Positions 17,689 through 26,348 of a DNA stretch of 64,000 nt are shown in pieces. The notes under the pieces are model-generated. The model was not told where the DNA came from. It made no database searches and saw only the letters and a program-made list of their open reading frames with translations. Within the stretch, counting starts at the first letter, position 1. The number at the start of each line of letters is the position of its first letter. Origin of the DNA: G965276765 sp965276825 (GTDB lineage Bacteria; Actinomycetota; Acidimicrobiia; Acidimicrobiales; Palsa-688); contig OZ255630.1 of assembly GCA_965276825.1 (NCBI GenBank), forward strand, positions 1,984,001 through 2,048,000, in the 5' to 3' direction. The position numbers and the translations under genes were made by a program.

Positions 17689-18336
17689 GTGCCGACCCGT
17701 CCGTCCCACCGGAGCGCGGCGGCCGAGCTGGCCGAGCGGGACCCGGTGATGGCCGAGCTCGTGGCGCGGGCCGGCCTGCCGAAGCTGCGGCGCCCCCACG
17801 ACACCCACTTCGCCGCCCTGGTCAGGTCGATCGTCTACCAGCAGCTGGCCGGACGGGCGGCGGCGAGCATCCACGGCCGGCTGATCGCGCTGCTCGGGTC
17901 GGAGGTGGCACCGGAGCGGCTCCTCGCCCAACCGACCGACGCTCTGCGCGCCGCCGGGCTCTCGGGCAACAAGACCCTGTCGCTGCAGGACCTGGCGGCC
18001 AAGGTGCTCGACGGCACCGTCGTGTTGGACTCGCGGGGCCTGGCCCGCGAGACCGACGACGAGGTGGTGGCCAGGCTGACGACGGTGCGGGGCATCGGGC
18101 GCTGGACGGCCGAGATGTTCCTCCTGTTCCAGCTGCGCCGGCTCGACGTGTGGCCGACCGGTGACCTCGGGGTGCGCAAGGGGTTCGGGCTGGCCTGGCG
18201 GATCCCGATGCCGGGCCCGAAGGAGCTCGAGCCGCTCGGCGATCCCTTCCGCCCCTACCGTTCGGTGGTGGCGTGGTACTGCTGGCGGGCGACCGAGCTC
18301 TACGCCGGCGCGACGGGCAGCGCGCTCACCGGGTGA
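17689..18336 (+). CDS. alkA: DNA-3-methyladenine glycosylase II-like (HhH-GPD)
   Basis: Base-excision glycosylase (215 aa) for alkylated purines. The helix-hairpin-helix is VRGIGRWTAEMF and the catalytic aspartate lies in WPTGDLGVRKG. Compared with E. coli AlkA it lacks the N-terminal beta domain, as in short actinobacterial forms. The GTG at 17689 lies 6 nt after CAGACT. It converges on purB with an 11-bp overlap of coding ends. Confidence 0.88.
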   Translation: MPTRPSHRSAAAELAERDPVMAELVARAGLPKLRRPHDTHFAALVRSIVYQQLAGRAAASIHGRLIALLGSEVAPERLLAQPTDALRAAGLSGNKTLSLQDLAAKVLDGTVVLDSRGLARETDDEVVARLTTVRGIGRWTAEMFLLFQLRRLDVWPTGDLGVRKGFGLAWRIPMPGPKELEPLGDPFRPYRSVVAWYCWRATELYAGATGSALTG

Positions 18337-19690
18337 CGGAGCGGGCCAGCTCGGGGGCCAGGCCGATGTAGCCGGCGGGGGTGAGGGCCAGGAGCCGGTT
18401 CTCGGCGTCGGCGGGAAGACCGAGCCCCTTGACGAAGATGGCCACGTCGTGGGCGGTGACGGTGGTCCCGCGCGTGAGCTGCTTGAGGCGCTCGTAGGGC
18501 TCGGGGAGGCCGTAGCGGCGCATGACCGTCTGGACCGCCTCGGCCAGCACCTCCCACTGGCCGTCGAGGTCGGCGCCCATCGCCGAGGGGTCCGGGGCGA
18601 CCCGGCCGAGGCCGCGCCGGGCCGAGCGCACGGCCAGCAGCGAGTGGCCGACCACCACGCCGACGTTGCGGATGGCCGACGAGTCGGACAGGTCCCGCTG
18701 CATGCGCGAGACCATGAGCTTGGTGGCCAGGTGCTCGGCGAGGGCGGTGGAGACGCCCACGTTGGCCTCGGCGTTCTCGAAGTCGATCGGGTTGACCTTG
18801 TGGGGCATGGTCGACGAGCCGACCTCGCCGGGCACCGCCCGCTGCCGGAGGTAGCCGCGCGACACGTACTCCCAGACGTCGCGACAGAAGTCGAGCAGGA
18901 TGGTGTTGAAGCGGACGAGGAGGTGAAAGACCTCGCCGAGCGCGTCGTGGCTCTCGATCTGGGTGGTGAGCGGGTTGTGGGCCAGGCCGAGGCCCTCGAC
19001 GAAGGAGGCCGACAATGCCCGCCAGTCGACGTCGGGGTAGGCGACGACGTGGGCGCCGAAGGTGCCGGTGGCACCGTTGAGCTTGCCGAGCAGCCGGTGG
19101 TCGCGCAGCGCGTCGAGCTGGCGGCGCCACCTGGCGACGAAGACGGCGAGCTCCTTGCCGAGGGTCGTCGGTGTCGCCGTCTGCCCGTGGGTGTGGCTCG
19201 GCATGGCCAGGGCGGCGTGCTCGATCGCCAGCGCCGCCACCTCGTCGACCAGGCCGGTGGCCTCGGGGAGCCACGCATCGCGCAGGCCGGCGGTGAGCAT
19301 GAGCCCGTGGGCCAGGTTGTTGACGTCCTCGGAGGTCAACGCGAAGTGGACGAACTCGGCGGGCGGCCCGGCGAAGCCCACCGTGGCCAGCCGCTCCTTC
19401 AGGTGGTACTCGACGGCCTTGACGTCGTGGTTGGTGACCGCCTCGATGGCCTTGACCCTCGCCACGTCCTCGTCGCCGAAGCCGTCGACCCATGCGGTCA
19501 TGGCCGCGTCGACGGGAGCGGGCAGCGACGCCAGCTCGACGATCCCGGGGTGGGCGGCGAGGGCGCGCAGCCAGCTCACCTCGACGACGAAGCGGTACCG
19601 GATGAGGGCGGCCTCGGAGAGCTCGGCGTCGATGCCCCGCAGCTGCGGGGCGTAGCGACCGTCGAGGGGGGAGATGGGCACGCCGACCAT
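18326..19690 (-). CDS. purB: Adenylosuccinate lyase
   Basis: Purine biosynthesis enzyme (454 aa) that splits SAICAR and adenylosuccinate to release fumarate. It has the N-terminal PISPLDGRY, the catalytic histidine region (PSHTHGQTATPTT) and the fumarase/lyase signature GSSTMPHKVNPIDFEN with its catalytic serine. Full length. Only one base separates its start from the stop of the NmrA-like gene upstream. Confidence 0.96.
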   Translation of the reverse strand: MVGVPISPLDGRYAPQLRGIDAELSEAALIRYRFVVEVSWLRALAAHPGIVELASLPAPVDAAMTAWVDGFGDEDVARVKAIEAVTNHDVKAVEYHLKERLATVGFAGPPAEFVHFALTSEDVNNLAHGLMLTAGLRDAWLPEATGLVDEVAALAIEHAALAMPSHTHGQTATPTTLGKELAVFVARWRRQLDALRDHRLLGKLNGATGTFGAHVVAYPDVDWRALSASFVEGLGLAHNPLTTQIESHDALGEVFHLLVRFNTILLDFCRDVWEYVSRGYLRQRAVPGEVGSSTMPHKVNPIDFENAEANVGVSTALAEHLATKLMVSRMQRDLSDSSAIRNVGVVVGHSLLAVRSARRGLGRVAPDPSAMGADLDGQWEVLAEAVQTVMRRYGLPEPYERLKQLTRGTTVTAHDVAIFVKGLGLPADAENRLLALTPAGYIGLAPELARSVTR

Positions 19691-19691
19691 G

Positions 19692-20589
19692 TTAGGGACC
19701 CGGCCGGGGCCGATCCGCGCTCTGAGCTTGCTTCGAGTCCTGGCTCGTGAGGACGTCGCGGATCGCGGTGGGCGGGCGTCCGATCAGGCCTTGGAGGGTC
19801 GGATCGGTGACCGCGAACTCGCCGCGACGACGGGCTCGGTATCCGCCGAGGAAGAGTCGCGCCAAGGGTTCGGGCGTGCCGTGCTCGACCAGGCCGGCGA
19901 CGAAGTCGTCGTCGTCGACGACGACCCGTCGGACCGTGCGGCCGGACACCTCCGAGAGCACCGCCGCAACATCGTGCAGGTCGACCGCGTCGGTGGCGGT
20001 GAGTGGCGGGGTCGGTCCGTCGAAGCGGCCTTCGCTGGCCAGGATGGCGGCGGCACCCTCGGCGAGGTCGGCGGGCGTCGTCCACGACACCGGCCCGTCG
20101 GCCGGCGCCACCAGCTCGCCGGTCTGCGCCGCGCCCCCCGATGTGGAGCTCCAGGCTCGTGGTGTAGTAACCGTCGCGCAGCGAGGTGAACGGCCGGCCG
20201 CACTCCTCGAGGTAGGCCTCGACGGCGGCGTGGTCGCGCGCCGGCGCGAACAACGAATCCGGGTTGGCCGCCTGGTGGCTGGTGTAGAGGACCCGGGCGG
20301 CGCCGGCGCGGTACGCGGCGTCGATGGCGGCCCTGTTGTGGGCGACGCCCTCTTCCCCCAGCGTGTCGACCGAGACGACGAGCACCTGCGACGCCCCATC
20401 GAACGCCGACTCGAGGGTGCCGGGATCGGCGAAGTCGCCGCCGCGCACCCGCACGCCTCGCGCCGCCAGATCCTCGGCGCGGTCGGTGTTGCGGACGCTG
20501 ACCCCGACCTGGTCGACGGGGACGCGGGCCAGCAGCTGCTCCACGATGCCGTGGCCGAGCTGGCCGGTGGCTCCGGTGACGATGATCAT
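19692..20589 (-). pseudogene. NmrA/QorB-like NAD(P)-binding oxidoreductase, frameshifted
   Basis: Two frames together make one NmrA-type protein of about 298 aa. The first part runs from the ATG at 20589 (MIIVTGATGQLGHGIVEQLL) to LELHIGG. The second continues as TGELVAPADGPVSWT through to DVLTSQDSKQAQ. The join is at a run of six C on the plus strand (20134-20139); removing one base restores the frame. It is either a real mutation, a slippage-prone switch or a sequence error. Family members reduce quinones or act as redox sensors. It is divergent from a TetR regulator that probably controls it. Confidence 0.8.
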
Positions 20590-20652
20590 GCCTACCTCCG
20601 GGTCAGGCGACGCCGGGCGCCGCTCTCAGCTGTGCGGCTCGCACGCTATCAT

Positions 20653-20675
20653 CGAAACGAGTCGCTGTCGTTTCG
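20653..20675. promoter_or_regulatory. Palindromic operator between NmrA-like gene and TetR regulator
   Basis: CGAAACGA (20653-20660) and TCGTTTCG (20668-20675) are perfect 8-bp inverted halves with a 7-bp spacer. The site lies between two divergent starts, 20 nt before the regulator start and 63 nt before the oxidoreductase start. This is the classic position for a TetR-family operator controlling both genes. Confidence 0.75.
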
Positions 20676-20695
20676 TATTTTCGGAGGTGACACCC

Positions 20696-21313
20696 GTGCC
20701 CACGACCGCCAGGTCCCGTGACGATCGGTGCGCATCACCGCCTCGCGGCAGACCGCGTGACGCCACGCGCGACGCCGCCATCCACGCGGCGGCGCTCGAG
20801 CTGTTGAAGGAGGTCGGCTACGAGCAGCTGTCGGTGGGCTCGATCGCGGCCCGAGCCGGCGTGAGCACGGCGACCATCTACCGCCGCTGGGCCAACAAGG
20901 CCGCGGTGGTGGCGTCCGCGGTCGAGCATCAGGCGACCGACGCGCCGCCGGAACCTCGTGGAGGCGAGCTTCGCCACGACCTGCTCGAGGTGCTGCAGTG
21001 GCTGGCGCAGCAGATCGCCGAGCAGGACGTGGCGATGTTCGCCGCGGTGTTGGCCGGCATGCGCTCCGATCCCGGCCTGGCCGCCGCCGTGCGAGGCCGA
21101 CTGCACCGGGACGAAGCGGCGATGATCGACCGCACGCTCCGCCGCGCGGCCCGGCGCGGGGAAGCTCTCCATCCGCACGCAGACGACCTGTTGGCGCAGA
21201 TCGCTCCGGCGGTGATCGTGCACCGGCTCGTCATCGTCGGCGAGCCCTGCGACCCGCCCTTCCTCGAGCACCTCGTCGACGACGTGCTCCTGCCGCTGCT
21301 GCGACGCGCATGA
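20696..21313 (+). CDS. TetR-family transcriptional regulator
   Basis: 205-aa repressor. The N-terminal helix-turn-helix is clear (SVGSIAARAGVSTATIYRRW, about residues 40-60); the ligand-binding C-terminal half resembles TetR_C proteins that end in VVHRLVIVGEP and a helical tail. The GTG at 20696 has a strong Shine-Dalgarno, GGAGGTGA, 6-7 nt before it. It very likely binds the palindrome at 20653-20675 and controls itself and the NmrA-like gene. Confidence 0.88.
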   Translation: MPTTARSRDDRCASPPRGRPRDATRDAAIHAAALELLKEVGYEQLSVGSIAARAGVSTATIYRRWANKAAVVASAVEHQATDAPPEPRGGELRHDLLEVLQWLAQQIAEQDVAMFAAVLAGMRSDPGLAAAVRGRLHRDEAAMIDRTLRRAARRGEALHPHADDLLAQIAPAVIVHRLVIVGEPCDPPFLEHLVDDVLLPLLRRA

Positions 21314-21610
21314 GACAGCATCTTCCCCGAGGAGCCGGTGCGAGCGTCCAGACGGTGGGTCGAGCGCCGCTACGCAACCGTTCTGCACTTCAACGAGCTC
21401 CAACGGGGCGGGCCGAAGTTCAGCAACACGCCGATTGCGTCGGGACGGGCAGGCCGCGTGACGCGACGCGCCCGGCGATCGAGTCCAGCTCGGCGGCGGC
21501 GTACCATCGGCCGCGGCGGACGACCCCGGCGATGTCCGATGCCGCCCGTCGAGGTCCCAGTCGACCGGCCCACCGGCGTGGGAGCCGGCCGGTTCGGGTA
21601 CATTCCGCCC
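21314..21610. other. Intergenic stretch with no convincing gene
   Basis: About 300 bases between the TetR gene and lapA. Short open frames exist but show no family resemblance and no good start. The only clear element is the lapA -10 hexamer TACATT at 21599-21604. Confidence 0.5.
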
Positions 21611-22036
21611 GTGAGCAACCCCGCCCCCGGACCCTCCGATCCGGCCGAGTACCCCCCCGGCGTCCTCGGCCAGGGGCCGCCTCCCACGGACCCGCCGGCC
21701 GGGGCCGCGCCCACCCGGGAGGCCGCGCCCGCCCGGGAGGCCACGCCGGCCCCGGAGCCGGCGCCGAGCCTGTCCCCTCGGCGCACCCGTGCGTCGGCGA
21801 CCTACGTGGCGGTCGCGGTCGGCCTGATCATCCTCGTCCTGGTCATCATCTTCATCGCCCAGAACCTGCAGACCTCGAGCGTCCACTTCCTCTCGCTGCA
21901 CTTCCACCTGGCGCTCGGCCTGCTGATCCTGGCCGCGGCCGTCGCCGGCGGCCTGATCGTGCTGCTGGTGAGCCTGGCCCGCGTCCTCCAGCTGCGCCTC
22001 GCCGCCCGCCGGCACCGCCAGTCCCACTCGGGCTGA
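21611..22036 (+). CDS. LapA-domain small membrane protein
   Basis: 141-aa protein with a Pro/Ala/Glu-rich N-terminal half and a C-terminal LapA (DUF1049) domain. The domain has two membrane helices: the first is followed by IFIAQNLQTSSVHFLSLHFH, the second is LILAAAVAGGLIVLLVSLAR, and then a basic tail. The GTG at 21611 is 6 nt after TACATT, so it is probably leaderless. It lies upstream of murJ; a role in the envelope is likely but unproven. Confidence 0.8.
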   Translation: MSNPAPGPSDPAEYPPGVLGQGPPPTDPPAGAAPTREAAPAREATPAPEPAPSLSPRRTRASATYVAVAVGLIILVLVIIFIAQNLQTSSVHFLSLHFHLALGLLILAAAVAGGLIVLLVSLARVLQLRLAARRHRQSHSG

Positions 22037-22109
22037 CGCCCAGCGGCCGGCCCGCCCCGGGAGTGGACAGGGGGCCGGTGCTGGACGAGCACCTCCCGGC
22101 TGCACAACC

Positions 22110-24291
22110 ATGACCGGGATGGCACCCTCTGGTCGGCTCTTCGACCAGGACGACCCGGAGCCGCGACCGCCCCCCGCCGGCCGCCCGGGCGCCCCCTTCG
22201 ACCAGGACGCCCCCCACGATTCGGCTCCGCCGCCGGCGCCCGCTGGGCAGGGACGGGCGGAGGGGCGGCCCCGCCGACCCTCGGCCCGACAGCTCGCCCA
22301 GTCGACCAACCCGGCGCGCCCGGCCTCGGTCCCGCCCGCCGACCGGGTGCCACGCCTGCTGCCCTCCGGCATCCGGGTGTGGGGACACCCCCGCCCCCCC
22401 GCCTGCGCCGCCGACCCCACCCGCGTCGCCGATCCCGCCTGCGTCGCCCGAGCCGCGCGCGCCGGCCCCCCCCGAGCCGCCCGCTCCCCCGCGGCGCACC
22501 ACCCCGCGCCGGGCCCCGCCCGCGCCGCCCCCGCGGCGCGCCACCCCGCGCCCGGCACCAGCCGCCGGGGGGACGGCCGGGAGCGGCCAGGGCCGGCCCA
22601 CCCCGCGGCCCCGGCCGGCCCCCGCGCAACCGGCCCGTGCGCCACGCGCCCCGGCCCCCGCCCGCCGGCACCGCCAGGGCGGCCGGCCCGCGGTCGCCCC
22701 GTCGTCACTCGGACGCAGCACCGGCGTCCTCGCCGCCGGCACCCTGCTCTCGCGGCTCACCGGCTTCGTCCGGGTGCTCGTCGCCGCGGCCATCCTCGGC
22801 ATCAACGGCCTCGGTGACGCCTACAACTTCGCCAACTCGGTCCCCAACATCCTCTACGACCTCCTCCTCGGTGGCATCCTGTCGGCCACCCTGATCCCCG
22901 TCTTCGTCGACGAGCTGCGCCGCGACGATCCCGAGGAGGGGGGGCGGGCCATCTCGGCCGTCCTCACCGTCATCGGCGCGGCCCTCGTGGCGCTCAGCGC
23001 CCTCCTGGCACTGGCCGCCCCCTACGTCGCCCACTTCTACCTCCTGCTCAACCACACCAAGCTCAAGGGCGACGAGCTCGCCGTGGGCACCACCCTGGTC
23101 CGGCTCTTCGCCCCGCAGGTGTTCTTCCTCGGCGCCATCGTCGTGAGCACCGCGCTGCTCAACGCCCGTCGCCAGTTCGGGGCGGCCGCCTTCTCCCCCG
23201 TGGTCAACAACCTGATCGCCATCGGCGCCCTCGTCGCCACCGACGTCGCCGCCCGCAGCCTGGCCATCGGCGCCTTCCGGTCCGAGCGCGGCGCGCTGCT
23301 GGTGCTCGGCATCGGGACCACCGCCGGCTACGTCGTGCAGCTGGCCGTCCAGCTACCGGCCATGGCCAGGGCCGGCCTTCGCCTCCGGCCGCGCTGGCAG
23401 CCCAGCCACCCGGCGGTCAAGCGGGTCCTCGGCCTGTCCGCCTGGCTGGTCGGCGTGGTCGTGGCCAACCAGGTGGCCTACAACCTGATCGTCGTCATCG
23501 CCGCCCAGCGCTACGGCGCCTACACCGCCTACCAGCTGGCCTACCAGTTCTTCCAGCTGCCCTACGCCCTGCTGGCCGTGTCGATCGCGTCGGCCATCAT
23601 GCCCGATCTGGCCGAGCGGTGGGCCGCCGGCCAGCGGGCCGCCTTCCTCGGCCGGCTCATCCGCGGGGTCCGGGTGACCTTCGCCCTGCTGGCGCCCGTG
23701 GCCATCGGCTACGCCTTCGTGGCCCGACCGGCCATCGGGGTCGTCATCCACTTCGCCCACCATTCGTCGAGCGCGGCCGCCGTCGGCTCCACCCTCGCCG
23801 CCTTCGCCATCGGGCTGCCCGGCTTCAGCGTCTTCCTGCCACTGGTGCGGGCCCTCCAGGCCATGAAGGACACGAAGGCCATGTTCGGGATCTACGCCAT
23901 CGAGAACGCGCTGACCGTCGCATTGGCCTTCCCGCTCTGGCACGCGTTCGGCGTGCCGGGGCTGGCCGTGGCCTTCTCCGCTCCCTACACCGTCGCGGCC
24001 ATTATCGCCGCCGGCTACCTGCGGCGGCGGGCCGGTCCGCTGGGCGGGGTCTACACGGCCCGCTCGATCGGCCGGACACTGGTCGCCTCGGCCGTGATGG
24101 CCGCGGCCCTGGCCGTCACCGACCGGGTCGCCCCGTCCGGCGGCGGCGTCGCCTCGCTGGTCGTCAAGGTGGTGGTGCTGGTGGTCGTGGGCGCCGGGGT
24201 GTACCTGGCCGCCGCTCGGGTGCTCGGCATCCAGGACCTCGACCCGGTCGTGGCGCCGCTGCTCCGGCGCGCCCGCAGCGGAACGCGATGA
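22110..24291 (+). CDS. murJ: Lipid II flippase MurJ/MviN, with a frameshift in its N-terminal extension
   Basis: Polytopic membrane protein of the MurJ family that exports the peptidoglycan precursor lipid II. From about 22710 the frame reads GRSTGVLAAGTLLSRLTGF and continues through some 14 helices to 24291. No ATG, GTG or TTG precedes helix 1 in that frame. The likely N terminus begins at the ATG at 22110 in another frame (GRLFDQDDPEPRPPPAGRPG) and is a Pro/Arg-rich disordered segment of ~200 residues. Both frames join if one C is removed from the C7 run at 22394-22400. The start and the frameshift both need checking; the membrane domain is intact. Confidence 0.82.
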
Positions 24292-24298
24292 TGGCGAG

Positions 24299-25318
24299 GT
24301 GAGGATCGGCAACATGTACGGGCCCGACGCCACGTTCCTCGGCGTCCCGGCCGCGGATCCGGACCGACCCGAGACCTGGAGGGCGGCGACGGCGGTGATC
24401 CTCGGCGCGCCCTTCGACGGGGGCACCTCCCACCGACCCGGCACCCGGTTCGGGCCGCAGGCCATCCGCCTCGCCGACTACCTGCCCCACGACGGCTCCC
24501 GGCCCCACCTGGCGCTCGGCGTCGATCCCCTGGTCGACCTGGCGGTGGTCGACGTCGGCGACGTCGAGATGCCCTCGGGGGACACCGAGCTGTCGCTGCG
24601 CCGCCTCGAGGCGGCCGTCGAGCGCATCGCGTCCGGCGGTGCGATCCCCGTCGTGCTCGGTGGCGACCACACCATCGCCCTGCCGGACGTCACCGGTGTG
24701 GCCCGCAGGGTTGGGTGGGGTCGGGTCTCGGTCGTCCACTTCGACGCCCACGCCGACACCGGCGACACCCAGTTCGGCGCCCTCCACGGTCACGGGACGC
24801 CGATGCGGCGCCTGATCGAGTCCGGGGCGGTGCGTGGCGACCGCTTCGTGCAGATCGGGCTGCGCGGCTACTGGCCCGAGCCCGAGACCCTCGCCTGGAT
24901 GGCCGAGCAGGGCATGCGCAGCTTCGAGATGACCGAGGTCGTCGAGCGCGGGCTCGACGCCTGCCTCTCCGAGGCGTTCGCCGTCGCCACCGACGACTGC
25001 GACGCGGTGTTCCTCTCCGTCGACGTCGACGTGGTCGACCCCGGCATGGCCCCGGGGACGGGCACCCCCGAGCCCGGCGGCCTGAGCGGCCGGCAGCTCC
25101 TCGACGCCGTTCGGCGCACCACCATGGAGCTGCCCGTCGCCGGGATGGACGTGGTCGAGGTGTCCCCGCCCTACGACCACGCCGAGGTCACCGCCTTCCT
25201 GGCCAACCGGGTCGTGCTCGAAGCACTGTCGGGGGTGGCCTGGCGCCGACGCCGCCACGCCGGCGAGGCGGTGCGCGCTCCGGGGGACCCACTCCTGCGC
25301 GGCCGACGCGCCCCGTGA
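24299..25318 (+). CDS. Agmatinase/ureohydrolase family protein
   Basis: Mn-dependent ureohydrolase (339 aa), probably agmatinase (agmatine to putrescine and urea) or a guanidino-acid hydrolase. The metal ligands are complete: His in GGDHTIALP, the HFDAHADT triad and the SVDVDVVDP pair. Also TSHRPGTRFGPQAIR as in agmatinases. GTG start 7 nt after murJ stop; GATGAT lies 6 nt before the start, inside the end of murJ. Confidence 0.88.
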   Translation: MRIGNMYGPDATFLGVPAADPDRPETWRAATAVILGAPFDGGTSHRPGTRFGPQAIRLADYLPHDGSRPHLALGVDPLVDLAVVDVGDVEMPSGDTELSLRRLEAAVERIASGGAIPVVLGGDHTIALPDVTGVARRVGWGRVSVVHFDAHADTGDTQFGALHGHGTPMRRLIESGAVRGDRFVQIGLRGYWPEPETLAWMAEQGMRSFEMTEVVERGLDACLSEAFAVATDDCDAVFLSVDVDVVDPGMAPGTGTPEPGGLSGRQLLDAVRRTTMELPVAGMDVVEVSPPYDHAEVTAFLANRVVLEALSGVAWRRRRHAGEAVRAPGDPLLRGRRAP

Positions 25319-25451
25319 GGTCGGCCGGCGACCCCGCCGGCACCCCGCGAGTGAGAAGCACCGCCGGACAGGGAAGAACAACCCTGTGGCGCCCGCATCC
25401 GGTGGGCGCCGGCCATTCACGCGCCGGGCCATCGGCCGGGCGCGGGTCGCA

Positions 25452-25466
25452 GAGAAGGAGCTTCTC
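25452..25466 (+). promoter_or_regulatory. Hairpin over the Shine-Dalgarno of the DoxX gene
   Basis: GAGAAG-GAG-CTTCTC forms a perfect 6-bp stem that contains the ribosome-binding site GAAGGAG, 8 nt before the ATG at 25469. Such a hairpin could reduce translation unless it is melted. Confidence 0.45.
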
Positions 25467-25468
25467 CC

Positions 25469-26293
25469 ATGGGTCTCGCCACCACCACCCTCCGCGTCGG
25501 CGTCGGGGCGCTGCTCGTCGGTCACGGACTGCAGAAGCTCGGCAAGGTCGGCGACTCGGACCTCGACCAGACCGCGGCCGGATTCGAGTCGATGGGCTTC
25601 AAGCCCGGCAAGCCCTACGCGGCGGCCGCGGCGGTCAGCGAGACGGTTGGCGGCGGCCTGCTCGCGACCGGCTTCCACACCCCGCTCGGCGCGTCGATGA
25701 TCACCGGCACCATGACCGTCGCCATCGGCAAGATCCACGGCAAGAACGGACTGTGGCTCACCAAGGGGGGCATGGAGTACAACCTGGCGCTGATCGGGGC
25801 CGCCTTCGCCGTGACCGAAGCCGGCCCCGGGCTGCTCTCGGTCGACGGGCTCCTCGGGCGCCGTCGCCGTGGAGTCGGCTGGGCCGTCGCCGAGCTCGTC
25901 GTCGGCGTGGCCGCCGGCGCCGCGGTGGTGGCCCTGTCCAACCGGGGGGCGTCGGACGCGCCGGCCATCGTCGACGTCGCAGCCGACAAGGTCGGTGCGG
26001 CGGCAAGCACCGTCGCCGGCGCAGCCAACTCCGTCGCCGGGTCCGCGGCTTCGGTGTCGTCGTCGCCGGCCAACGGGTCCGGGGCCGCCGGCCACGTGGG
26101 CGACGCCGCCGACAAGGCGGCGGCCAAGACTGCGGGCGTCGCGGCCAAGGCAGCCGACAAGGTCGGTGACGTGGCCGACAAGGCGGCGGGCAAGGTGTCG
26201 GACTCGGCCGACAAGGCGGCGGGCAAGGTGGCGGACACCGCGTCGAGCGCCGCCGGGACCGTCGGCAACAGCCCCGACCAGCCCGACAAGTAG
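25469..26293 (+). CDS. DoxX-family membrane protein with Ala/Lys/Asp repeat tail
   Basis: 274 aa. Residues 1-150 are a DoxX domain with four hydrophobic helices (LRVGVGALLVGHGLQKLGK; ETVGGGLLATGFHTPLGASM). The tail from about residue 165 is built from Ala, Lys, Asp, Val and Gly, with repeats such as DKAAGKVSD and DKAAAKTAG spaced about 11 residues apart. This resembles LEA or histone-H1-like amphipathic segments. DoxX proteins are linked to membrane redox and oxidative stress systems. The tail is unusual for the family; its role is unknown. Confidence 0.82.
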   Translation: MGLATTTLRVGVGALLVGHGLQKLGKVGDSDLDQTAAGFESMGFKPGKPYAAAAAVSETVGGGLLATGFHTPLGASMITGTMTVAIGKIHGKNGLWLTKGGMEYNLALIGAAFAVTEAGPGLLSVDGLLGRRRRGVGWAVAELVVGVAAGAAVVALSNRGASDAPAIVDVAADKVGAAASTVAGAANSVAGSAASVSSSPANGSGAAGHVGDAADKAAAKTAGVAAKAADKVGDVADKAAGKVSDSADKAAGKVADTASSAAGTVGNSPDQPDK

Positions 26294-26310
26294 GCGACAC
26301 GGCCGACAAG

Positions 26311-26340
26311 GCGTCCGGGTAGCGCGGAAGCCCGGGGCGC
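26311..26340 (+). terminator. Possible terminator after the DoxX gene
   Basis: GCG-T-CCGGG pairs with CCCGG-GGCGC around a 10-base loop, 17 bases after the DoxX stop, between two convergent genes. There is no U-tract, as is usual in GC-rich actinobacteria. Confidence 0.45.
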
Positions 26341-26348
26341 CTCGACGG

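Noticed and set aside
20696..21313. TetR regulator as MftR of the mycofactocin locus
   Set aside because: It is 3 kb from mftF, divergent from an NmrA-like gene with its own operator, and no similar palindrome is seen before mftA.
21338..21610. Possible small gene before lapA
   Set aside because: The composition is like a shadow frame, no motif is visible, and the lapA promoter and start lie inside the segment.
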